Assembly (NCBI GenBank): GCA_964563495.1
Contig: CAZLYK010000219.1
Location: 1 to 6,285, forward strand
Source: CAZLYK01 sp964563495
Lineage (GTDB): Bacteria; Acidobacteriota; Blastocatellia; RBC074
Reading direction: 5' to 3'
DNA length: 6,285 bases
Part shown: one piece after another, positions 1 through 6,259 of the stretch
Numbering within the stretch: the stretch's first letter is position 1
How the letters are laid out: each line of letters starts with the position of its first letter
Program-made: the position numbers and the translations under genes
Notes under the pieces: model-generated
What the model was told of the DNA's origin: nothing
The model's input: only the letters and a program-made list of their open reading frames with translations
Databases searched by the model: none

Positions 1-29
1 ATTGCAAGTAGCGTGCCGCTACTTGCAAT
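1..29. repeat. Perfect 12-bp inverted repeat (hairpin) at the window edge
   Basis: ATTGCAAGTAGC (1-12) is the exact reverse complement of GCTACTTGCAAT (18-29). The five central bases GTGCC can add one G-C pair, giving a 13-bp stem and a 3-base loop. The stem might continue to the left outside the window. There is no T-run on the right side, so it is not a classical intrinsic terminator for a + strand gene. It could be a terminator for a gene off the left edge, a dispersed palindromic repeat or an operator. The symmetry is seen directly; any role is inference. Confidence 0.75.
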
Positions 30-340
30 ATCACCTGACTCGATCCCGCTATTCCATTAAGACAAATAAATTTAAAAATATCAGTAGCAAAAAACTGGAC
101 ATATGGTAAACTGTGTTTGGAGTTTGTCTCCGCCATTTTGACTCGTTACCCCATGATCTTCCGCCCCATCCCCCGATGGTCGAGTATTCAGCACTGTCAG
201 GACTGGCCACATCGGTTGCATCGGAAAGCTAGCGAAAGAAATTCAGATTAGGGTTACCCGTCTAGGTTGAGCTGGATCAACAGTTCTGAGAAGAGCTGCG
301 GGTACAGATAATTTTCAGTTCATTTAACGGAAGATAAAAT
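30..340. other. Non-coding stretch upstream of the small ORF
   Basis: I see no supportable gene here on either strand. Positions about 50-110 are clearly AT-rich compared with the rest of the window (runs such as AAATTTAAAAATA), which suits intergenic or promoter DNA. The only + strand reading frame of any length from an ATG (153-251, 32 codons) has no ribosome binding site and looks random. A short direct repeat CATCGG occurs at 210-215 and 219-224. A TGGC...TTGCA pair at 204-220 resembles a sigma-54 promoter but is spaced one base too far apart. A weak sigma-70-like promoter candidate is listed separately. Confidence 0.6.
284..312 (+). promoter_or_regulatory. Weak sigma-70-like promoter candidate for the small ORF
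   Basis: GATAAT (307-312) matches five of six bases of the -10 consensus and lies 17 bases downstream of TTCTGA (284-289), which matches only three of six bases of the -35 consensus. A start near 318-320 would give a leader of about 20 bases that still contains the ribosome binding site at 328-333. The -35 match is poor and promoter rules are little tested in this type of organism, so this is only a candidate. Confidence 0.25.
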
Positions 341-556
341 ATGAAAAAAGCTAAATTGATTAAGAAAGATTCACCATTGCAAGAAGAGATCAAGCAGGCG
401 CGCAAGACAAGGAAATTGCGTGGCAAGAAGGCGACGGCGGCGCGGACGGCGATAGAAGTAACGACCGAGTGGTTGAAGCAGCGTCGAGAGAAAGCGCCGG
501 GGGCGCGCGAGGCCTTTGCGGCCTTGTTTGTTGAGACCGATCCGCAATCCGCCTGA
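341..556 (+). CDS. Small lysine-rich hypothetical protein
   Basis: This 71-residue protein is not one I recognise. It starts at an ATG preceded by ACGGAAG with 7 bases between the GGAAG core and the start, an acceptable ribosome binding site, and ends in TGA. Residues 1-30 are very basic (10 Lys and 3 Arg). Residues 31-63 look helical and amphipathic (for example AIEVTTEWLKQRREK followed by REAFAALF), and the short tail is more acidic (VETDPQSA). No signal peptide, membrane segment, cysteine or metal motif is present. The basic half could bind nucleic acid, but that is inference from composition only. The first codons are A/T-rich and the rest G+C-rich with heavy use of GCG. It stands alone, more than 300 bases before xylA, and is unlikely to share its operon. 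Frames on the opposite strand lack comparable start signals. It may be a real small gene or a chance frame; I favour a gene. Confidence 0.5.
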   Translation: MKKAKLIKKDSPLQEEIKQARKTRKLRGKKATAARTAIEVTTEWLKQRREKAPGAREAFAALFVETDPQSA

Positions 557-618
557 GCCATCCCATTTCTCCCCTAGATCCCTCTGGACAATCGACAATC
601 AAATAATCTAACGGCAAA

Positions 619-673
619 GTGACGGGTGATGAGCTGAGTTAAACAGGAAGACAAAGCTCATCACTGCTGTCAC
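619..673. repeat. Long imperfect inverted repeat, possible operator or RNA hairpin
   Basis: GTGATGAGCT (626-635) is the exact reverse complement of AGCTCATCAC (655-664). Outside it, GTGAC (619-623) pairs with GTCAC (669-673) across a small internal loop (GG opposite TGCT). This makes 15 base pairs around a 19-base loop. It lies after the small ORF and before xylA, so it could end or stabilise the upstream transcript, or be a two-site operator whose arms are about 29 bases apart centre to centre. No T-run follows it, which argues against a simple intrinsic terminator. Confidence 0.65.
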
Positions 674-683
674 AATCTGTCAC
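667..683. repeat. Tandem CTGTCAC repeat with 10-base period
   Basis: CTGTCAC occurs at 667-673 and again at 677-683, a period of 10 bases, so both copies face the same side of the helix. The first copy overlaps the right outer arm of the inverted repeat at 619-673, and the left outer arm (GTGAC, 619-623) is a third, inverted copy of the core. This arrangement is typical of cooperative transcription factor binding, but no known regulator motif is recognised. Confidence 0.45.
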
Positions 684-805
684 GGATCGAGCTTCGACCA
701 TGCAGGCAGTGTCGGATGATGTCCCACTTTTTTACTGTTTGGGTCGAGAGAGAGGGTGCATCTCTTCCTACAGAGGGAGTTCTCAGCTACAATCGCCAAC
801 TCGCC

Positions 806-833
806 TTGATCAATCATGACAGGCCGATATTCT
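806..833 (+). promoter_or_regulatory. Candidate sigma-70-like promoter for the xylA operon
   Basis: TTGATC (806-811) and TATTCT (828-833) each match four of six consensus bases and are separated by 16 bases. Transcription from about 840 would give a short leader of roughly 22 bases containing the complete Shine-Dalgarno sequence. The -35 box lies within the palindrome TTGATCAA (806-813). The match is modest and other promoters further upstream are possible. Confidence 0.3.
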
Positions 834-849
834 ATCTGAGGACAGGTAT

Positions 850-856
850 AAGGAGG
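850..856 (+). promoter_or_regulatory. Strong Shine-Dalgarno sequence of xylA
   Basis: AAGGAGG ends 5 bases before the ATG at 862. It is a near-perfect complement of the 16S rRNA 3' end and fixes the start of xylA. The two downstream genes have only weak sites, so translation of the operon probably enters mainly here. Confidence 0.9.
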
Positions 857-861
857 ATATC

Positions 862-2028
862 ATGAGCAATCTGCAGCCAAAGAAGGAAGACAAATTCACA
901 TTTGGGTTGTGGACGGTCGGGAATCCGGGTCGGGATCCGTTTGGGGAGCCGACTCGTCGAGTGATTTCACCGGTGACGATCGTCAAGCGATTATCGGAGC
1001 TGGGCGCATACGGGGTCAATTTTCATGATAACGACCTGGTGCCGATCGAGGCGACGGCGGCCGAAAGAGACAAGATTGTCCGTGAATTCAAAGCGGCGCT
1101 GGGTGATTACGGGATGGTTGTCCCGATGGCGACGACCAATCTCTTCAGCGATCCGGTCTTCAAGGACGGGGCCTTCACCTCGAACGATCCGCGAGTCCGG
1201 CTTTATGCGATCCAGAAGACCATGCGCTCGATGGATCTGGGCGCCGAGGTGGGCGCCGGGATCTACGTCTTTTGGGGCGGCCGCGAGGGTGCGGAGGTCG
1301 ACGGTGCGAAAGACGCGTGTCAAGCGATCAAGTGGTTCCGCGAGGCGATCAACTTCCTCTGCGAGTATTCAAATTCGCAAGGTTACGGGTACAAATTCGC
1401 CCTCGAAGCCAAGCCCAACGAGCCACGCGGCGATATCTACTTTCCATCTACCGGGGCCTATCTGGGATTCATCGCGACCCTGGATCATCCGGAGATGGTC
1501 GGCGTCAACCCCGAAGTCGGCCACGAGCAGATGGCCGGATTGAATTTCTACCACGTGGTCGCCCAGGCCATCGAGGCCGGCAAGCTCTTTCACATCGACC
1601 TCAACGATCAAAAAGGGCCGCGCTTCGATCAGGATCTGCGGTTCGGTTCGGAAGGGATCAAGAATCTTTTCTTCCTGGTCAAGCTGCTTGAAGAGAAAGG
1701 TTACGAGGGGTCCAGGCATTTTGACGCCCACGCATACCGGAGCGAGGACGAAGAGGGCGTCTGGGATTTCGCCGCGGGCTGCATGAGAAATTACCTGATC
1801 TTCAAAGAGAAGGCGCGACGGTTTAACGAAGACAAAGAGATTCAGGCTTTGCTCGCCGATATTCACGCGACCGATCCAACTTATGAGTCGATCCCGGTCA
1901 AGTTCACCAGGGAGCGCGCCGAGCAGATAAAGTCGATCAACCTCGATCGCGCCGAACTGGCGAGGAAGAGGCTCCCTTATGAAAAACTCGATCAACTGGT
2001 GATCGATCTGCTGCTCGGCGTCAGGTAA
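862..2028 (+). CDS. xylA: Xylose isomerase (short, Thermus/actinobacterial class)
   Basis: Cytoplasmic, divalent-metal-dependent TIM-barrel enzyme that converts D-xylose to D-xylulose, the entry step of xylose catabolism; the family also isomerises glucose and fructose. The 388 residues match the usual length of the short class. Visible landmarks by family homology: FTFGLWTVG with Trp17; catalytic FHDND with His55 and Asp58; TTNLF with Phe95; Trp138; Glu182 and Lys184; the VNPEVGHE metal segment with Glu218 and His221; HIDLND with Asp246; FDQD with Asp256 and Asp258; HFD with Asp288. All metal ligands are present. Two deviations stand out. The usual EPKP signature reads EAKP (Ala183). The position of Lys289 of Streptomyces enzymes is His290, which as I recall is also the state in Thermus XylA (HFDAH). 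The start is fixed by AAGGAGG. No xylulokinase gene follows; a transporter gene starts 8 bases after the stop. Confidence 0.98.
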   Translation: MSNLQPKKEDKFTFGLWTVGNPGRDPFGEPTRRVISPVTIVKRLSELGAYGVNFHDNDLVPIEATAAERDKIVREFKAALGDYGMVVPMATTNLFSDPVFKDGAFTSNDPRVRLYAIQKTMRSMDLGAEVGAGIYVFWGGREGAEVDGAKDACQAIKWFREAINFLCEYSNSQGYGYKFALEAKPNEPRGDIYFPSTGAYLGFIATLDHPEMVGVNPEVGHEQMAGLNFYHVVAQAIEAGKLFHIDLNDQKGPRFDQDLRFGSEGIKNLFFLVKLLEEKGYEGSRHFDAHAYRSEDEEGVWDFAAGCMRNYLIFKEKARRFNEDKEIQALLADIHATDPTYESIPVKFTRERAEQIKSINLDRAELARKRLPYEKLDQLVIDLLLGVR

Positions 2029-2036
2029 CGCACAAC

Positions 2037-3350
2037 ATGGCAGACCAGACAGCACAAGACCCGCTCCCGCCCGTCAAAAGTCGCGAGATCTTCGGTTGGT
2101 GTATGTACGACGCCGCAGATTCGGCCTTCACCACGGTCATCGTGACGGTGCTTTACGCGCCATACTTCAGCAAGATTGTGGTCGGCGATTCCGGCCGAGC
2201 CGACATGCTCTGGGGGCAGGCCGCCTCGATTTCGGAGGTCTTCGTCGCGATTCTGGCGCCGATAATGGGGGCGATCGCCGATTTTTCCGGCAGCCGCAAG
2301 AAGTTTCTGGGTCTCTGTGCTCTGATCATCGTATTTTTCACGGCTTCGCTCTGGTTTGTCGGCCCCGGGGCGGTCATGCTGGGATTCTGGTTGTACGTCA
2401 TCGCCAACATAGGATTTGCCGGCGGAGGCGTATTTATCGACAGTTTCCTGCCCGGCATCTCGAATGAAACGAACGCCGGGCGAATCTCGGGGCGCAAATG
2501 GGCGATCGGCTATCTGAGCGGCATGATCAGCCTGCTGGTCTGCTTTCCGCTGGCGAAGAACATAGTCGACAATCCCAGCTCGCAGCAACTCTCACAGGCG
2601 CGCATGATCCCGGTCACCGTCGCCGTCTATTATGCGATCATGGTCATCCCGACATTTGTCTTCCTCCGCGAGCGGAGCCTGCCGCGGCGGCTTCCGGCGG
2701 GAGAAACCTACCTGACCATTGGTTTTCGTCAAGTCGTTCGAACGCTCCGCCACATCCGGCAATATCGAGAGTTGTTCAAACTGCTGATCGCCTTTCTGGT
2801 CTACAACGACGGAGTCGTGACGGTGATCTATTTTGCCGCGCTCTACGCCACGGTGACGATCGGATTCAACACCACAGAGCTGACGATCATGTTCTTTCTG
2901 CTCAATATCGTCGCCGCCGGCGGTGCATTCGGATTTGGATTTATCGCCGACCGGATCGGCCAGAAGCGGACAATCTATATTTCGCTGGCGATCTGGATTG
3001 CGGCGGTCACGCTCGCCTATTTCACCTACACCAAGTCTCTCTTTTACGTCGTCGCGACCATGGCCGGGCTGGGGCTGGGTTCGTGCCAATCGGTCACCCG
3101 CAGTCTGCTGGCATTGTTCACGCCAAAAGAGAATGCCGCGGAGTTCTTCGGCTTTTTGGGGATTGCCGGGAAGGCGCTGGCCTTTCTGGGACCGCTCATG
3201 TTCGGAATTATCTCACAGCAGACCGGCAGCCAGCGCCCGGCCATTCTGGCGATCGGGGCATTTTTTATCGCCGGCATAATTTTGCTATCATTCGTCAATG
3301 AAGAGCGAGGCAAAGCGGCGGCGCGAATCCCCTTACCAATGCCGGAGTAG
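2037..3350 (+). CDS. MFS transporter, UMF1 / Atg22-like family
   Basis: Inner-membrane secondary transporter of 437 residues with about 12 hydrophobic segments (roughly 18-46, 61-81, 89-108, 112-138, 155-175, 190-210, 247-270, 280-303, 311-330, 335-358, 370-392, 401-421). Family signs: GWCMYDAADSAF at 20-31, the MFS motif A-like GAIADFSGSRKKF at 78-90 and its second-half copy GFIADRIGQKR at 301-311, RISGRKWAIGYLSG at 149-162, FLVYNDGV at 253-260, and QSVTRSL at 351-357 followed by EFFGF at 369-373. These mark the UMF1 branch, related to the yeast vacuolar amino-acid exporter Atg22. Most bacterial members have no known substrate. The position directly after xylA allows a sugar or related solute, but nothing in the sequence proves it. 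The start lacks a strong ribosome binding site: only AGG at 2023-2025, overlapping the end of xylA, so translational coupling is likely. The length is normal and no break is seen. Confidence 0.95.
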   Translation: MADQTAQDPLPPVKSREIFGWCMYDAADSAFTTVIVTVLYAPYFSKIVVGDSGRADMLWGQAASISEVFVAILAPIMGAIADFSGSRKKFLGLCALIIVFFTASLWFVGPGAVMLGFWLYVIANIGFAGGGVFIDSFLPGISNETNAGRISGRKWAIGYLSGMISLLVCFPLAKNIVDNPSSQQLSQARMIPVTVAVYYAIMVIPTFVFLRERSLPRRLPAGETYLTIGFRQVVRTLRHIRQYRELFKLLIAFLVYNDGVVTVIYFAALYATVTIGFNTTELTIMFFLLNIVAAGGAFGFGFIADRIGQKRTIYISLAIWIAAVTLAYFTYTKSLFYVVATMAGLGLGSCQSVTRSLLALFTPKENAAEFFGFLGIAGKALAFLGPLMFGIISQQTGSQRPAILAIGAFFIAGIILLSFVNEERGKAAARIPLPMPE

Positions 3351-3358
3351 TACGGATT

Positions 3359-6259
3359 ATGGCCATTACAGCTGGCGCCCGTTTTGATCGTTATCAAATC
3401 GCCTCCCACATCGGCTCTGGGGGGATGGGCGAGATCTATCTGGCCCAGGATACCCGCCTCGGGCGTAAGGTCGCGCTCAAACTGCTCCCGCTTCAATACA
3501 CGCAGGATGCGGAGCGGCTACGACGCTTCGAACAGGAGGCCTATGCCGCCTCTGCGCTCAATCATCCGAATATCATCACCATCTACGAAATTGGAGAGGC
3601 CGAAGGCAGGCACTTCATTGCCGCTGAATTTATCGAAGGCGCGACGCTGCGCAGACGATTGACGGGGGGCAGGCTTTCGATCAAGGAGTCGCTGGATATC
3701 GCCGTCCAGGTGGTCGGTGCGCTCGCAACCGCGCACGCCGCCGGCATCATCCACCGGGACATCAAACCGGAAAATATCATGATCAGGCCCGACGGCTACG
3801 TCAAAGTACTGGATTTCGGGCTGGCCAAGCTGACCGAACGGCCGGCGTCGACCGAAACGGTTGAGACGACGGGCGGGTCGGGCAGCCCCGAACCGGATTC
3901 GGAGCCCGATCTATTGACCACCGAGACGGCTCCTCACTCAATCGAGGATTTGAGCGACGACTCGTTTGCGACGGTGACTCTGGGCGCTCCCAACGAGACG
4001 GCTCCAGGTCTGGTCATGGGGACCGCACAGTATATGTCACCGGAACAGGCGCGTGGTTTGAGGGTCGACGCGCGAACCGACATTTTCAGCTTCGGGATCG
4101 TGCTTTACGAGATGATCGCCGGGAAAATGCCTTTCAGCGGCGGCAATAAACGGGAGATCATCTCGTCGATGCTCAACCGGGAGCCGCCGCCGCTGGTGCA
4201 TTACCAGCCGGATGTCCCTGAAGTCCTCGAATGGATCACGCATAAAGCGCTGATCAAGGATCGCGACGAGCGTTATCAAACCGCCAAAGAGATGCTCAAT
4301 GATCTCAAGCGGATTCAGCACCGGCTCAACGTCGAGCGCGAGGTATCCAGATCGCGCATCTTGGGCGATTCCGGCGAGTTGAGATCGGACGAGCCTCGCG
4401 CACTGCTGGGCGGGTACTCGACCGAAGAGCACCGGGCCCAGACCGGCTATTTCGGATCGGCCCGTGATACCGGCTATTTCGCCATGAGGAGCAGCTCCCT
4501 GACACGCCGCGGAATGAAGAACCCGCTCCTGGTGGCCCTGGTGACCACCCTGCTCGTAGCATCCGGATTCGGTCTCTACCAAATGATCGGCTCGCGGTCG
4601 AGGATGACCGCACCATTTCAACCCATGCAGGTGAGGCGTTTTACGACGAGCGGCAAAGCCACTCGCGCGGCGATCTCACCCGACGGCAAATATGTCGTCC
4701 ACGTGGTCAGCGAGGCCGGCAAGCAGTGCCTGCTTGTCCGCCAGGTGACCGCGTCAAACAATGTCGAGATCGTCCCGCCGGCTGAAGTCGTCTATCGCGG
4801 GCTGACCTTCTCGCACGACGGCAACTACGTCTTCTATGTAGTTCAGGAGCAGAACAATCCGATCCAGGTGCTCTACCAGGCGCCGGTGCTGGGCGGCGTC
4901 CCGCGCAAGATCCTGGTCGACATCGACAGCCCGATCTCGATCTCTCCCGACGGCAAGCAATTCGCCTTTGTCCGGCGGGTTCGCGGGCGCGGCGAGGACG
5001 AACTGCTCGTCGCCGATATTGACGGAAAAAACCTGCGGGAAATCGCCTCGCGCAAGGGCCCGGATTTCTTCGGCGTCAGCGGGCCGGCCTGGTCGCCGGA
5101 CGGTAGGATCATCGCCGCTCCTGCCGGGACCAATACCGGCGGGCGGCAGATGTTCATCAGCGAGGTCCACCTCGCCGACGGCAAGGAAAGACCGGTCTCG
5201 CCTCAACGCTGGACCAGCGTCGGGCGAGTCTCGTGGATGAGCAACGGTAGAGGGCTGATCATCAGCGCCACGGAAAAGGGGGCGACCCTGGCTCAGGTCT
5301 GGTATCTCCCCTATCCGAAGGGATCGGCCTACCGGGTCACCAATGATCTGAATGATTATCGAGACATGAGCCTGACCGACGATTCGCGGGCGCTGGTGAC
5401 GATCCAGTCGGAGGCGCTCGTCAACGTCTGGTTGATGCCAGGTAACGATCCCGGCCGGGCTCGCCAGATCACCGACGGGATAGGCCAGTACAATGGCGTC
5501 CGCGGGCTGACATGGCTGCCGGACGGGCGTTTGGCCTACGTCTCGCGCGCGAGCAGCAGCCAGGACATCTGGCTCATGGATCAAAACGGTAAGAACAACC
5601 TGCAGTTGACCACTCCCGAGACGCGCGCGGATATCTACCCGGCAGTTTCACCCGACGGCCGGTACATCGTCTTCGTCTCGACGCGGACGGGTAACTCAAA
5701 CCTTTATCGTCTGGATCTGACCACCAACGATCAGATCAGGTTGACCAACGGCACGAGTGAGGAGTTTCCGACGATCACCGCGGACGGCAAATGGGTGATC
5801 TATACTGCCACCGGCTCCACCAACTTCAGATTATGGAAGATATCGATCGACGGCGGTGAGCCGGTCCGTTTGACCGACAGCCTCTCTCAATGGCCGGTCG
5901 TCTCTCCCGATGGTCAAACGCTGGCTTGCTGGTATCGTGAAGTACCCACATCCAACTGGAAGATAGCCATCATCCCGATCACCGGAGGCAGCCCCGTCAG
6001 GATCTTGACTCCTCCCGCCTCGGCCGAAACATCGATTCCGGTCCGCTGGATGCCCGACGGCAAGGGCATCAGTTTCGCCGATACACGCTCGGGCATCTCA
6101 AACATCTGGACGCTGCCGCTCGACGGATCCGCTCCGCGACAGCTGACCTTCTTTACTTACGATCTGATTTACTGGTTTGAATGGTCCAGGGACGGCAAAC
6201 AACTGGCGTGTTCTCGCGGAAGAGAATCGAGCGACGTCGTCCTGATCAACCAGCTGTAA
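3359..6259 (+). CDS. Transmembrane Ser/Thr protein kinase with PD40 (TolB-like) propeller
   Basis: 966-residue receptor-type kinase. Residues 11-320 are a complete PknB-like domain: glycine loop GSGGMGEIY (19-27), VALK with Lys41, helix C Glu60, HRDIKPEN (132-139, catalytic Asp134), DFG (152-154), GTAQYMSPEQARG (221-233), DIFSFG (241-246) and the late Arg305. An RD kinase, so activation-loop phosphorylation is expected. The DFG-SPE segment has an unusually long acidic Ser/Thr-rich insert (about 161-216). A linker (321-385) with two TGYF motifs leads to one membrane helix (388-409) preceded by RRGMK, predicting kinase inside and C-terminus outside. Residues 420-966 carry 12 PD40-type motifs of (S)PDG kind (Asp or equivalent at 442, 487, 531, 581, 629, 675, 722, 766, 809, 851, 900, 945), 42-50 residues apart, fitting one or two beta-propellers that may bind a ligand or protein. 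The family is expanded in Acidobacteriota; target and ligand are unknown. The start lies 8 bases after the transporter stop; GGAG at 3344-3347 is a weak, distant site. Tandem stops TAA TAG end it. Confidence 0.96.
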   Translation: MAITAGARFDRYQIASHIGSGGMGEIYLAQDTRLGRKVALKLLPLQYTQDAERLRRFEQEAYAASALNHPNIITIYEIGEAEGRHFIAAEFIEGATLRRRLTGGRLSIKESLDIAVQVVGALATAHAAGIIHRDIKPENIMIRPDGYVKVLDFGLAKLTERPASTETVETTGGSGSPEPDSEPDLLTTETAPHSIEDLSDDSFATVTLGAPNETAPGLVMGTAQYMSPEQARGLRVDARTDIFSFGIVLYEMIAGKMPFSGGNKREIISSMLNREPPPLVHYQPDVPEVLEWITHKALIKDRDERYQTAKEMLNDLKRIQHRLNVEREVSRSRILGDSGELRSDEPRALLGGYSTEEHRAQTGYFGSARDTGYFAMRSSSLTRRGMKNPLLVALVTTLLVASGFGLYQMIGSRSRMTAPFQPMQVRRFTTSGKATRAAISPDGKYVVHVVSEAGKQCLLVRQVTASNNVEIVPPAEVVYRGLTFSHDGNYVFYVVQEQNNPIQVLYQAPVLGGVPRKILVDIDSPISISPDGKQFAFVRRVRGRGEDELLVADIDGKNLREIASRKGPDFFGVSGPAWSPDGRIIAAPAGTNTGGRQMFISEVHLADGKERPVSPQRWTSVGRVSWMSNGRGLIISATEKGATLAQVWYLPYPKGSAYRVTNDLNDYRDMSLTDDSRALVTIQSEALVNVWLMPGNDPGRARQITDGIGQYNGVRGLTWLPDGRLAYVSRASSSQDIWLMDQNGKNNLQLTTPETRADIYPAVSPDGRYIVFVSTRTGNSNLYRLDLTTNDQIRLTNGTSEEFPTITADGKWVIYTATGSTNFRLWKISIDGGEPVRLTDSLSQWPVVSPDGQTLACWYREVPTSNWKIAIIPITGGSPVRILTPPASAETSIPVRWMPDGKGISFADTRSGISNIWTLPLDGSAPRQLTFFTYDLIYWFEWSRDGKQLACSRGRESSDVVLINQL

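Larger units (their letters stand above)
557..861. other. Intergenic region and likely control region of the xylA operon
   Basis: No gene is seen in these 305 bases. They hold a long imperfect inverted repeat (619-673), a tandem CTGTCAC repeat (667-683), a T6 run (728-733), a small potential hairpin AGAGA/TCTCT (749-765), an 8-base palindrome TTGATCAA (806-813), a GACAGG direct repeat (818-823 and 841-846) and a strong Shine-Dalgarno sequence before xylA. The density of symmetric elements fits a regulated promoter region. No known riboswitch fold is recognised. Confidence 0.6.

Noticed and set aside
204..220. Sigma-54-like promoter TGGC...TTGCA upstream of the small ORF
   Set aside because: The spacing between the TGGC and TTGC elements is 8 bases instead of the required 7, and sigma-54 promoters tolerate spacing changes poorly.
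153..251. 32-codon + strand reading frame starting at ATG 153
   Set aside because: There is no Shine-Dalgarno sequence, the composition is random-looking (many His, Trp and Arg) and no family resemblance is seen.
277..561. 94-residue minus strand frame over the small ORF
   Set aside because: It begins within the downstream spacer without a ribosome site, ends in a non-coding stretch and is less gene-like than the + strand frame.
709..733. Possible intrinsic terminator before the T6 run at 728-733
   Set aside because: Only short 3-base pairings (such as GGA/TCC) can form upstream of the T-run, far too weak for a terminator stem.
1369..2055. 228-residue open frame on the minus strand over xylA
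   Set aside because: It is antisense to a fully convincing xylA, has no family motifs and arises from the codon bias of the real gene.
2498..3301. 267-residue + strand alternative frame inside the transporter gene
   Set aside because: Its translation is rich in Arg, His and Asp with no membrane segments, while the overlapping frame encodes a complete 12-helix UMF1 transporter.
4754..5584. 276-residue open frame on the minus strand inside the kinase propeller region
   Set aside because: It is a shadow of the PD40 coding sequence: composition rich in Asp, Arg and Pro, no start signal and no recognisable domain.
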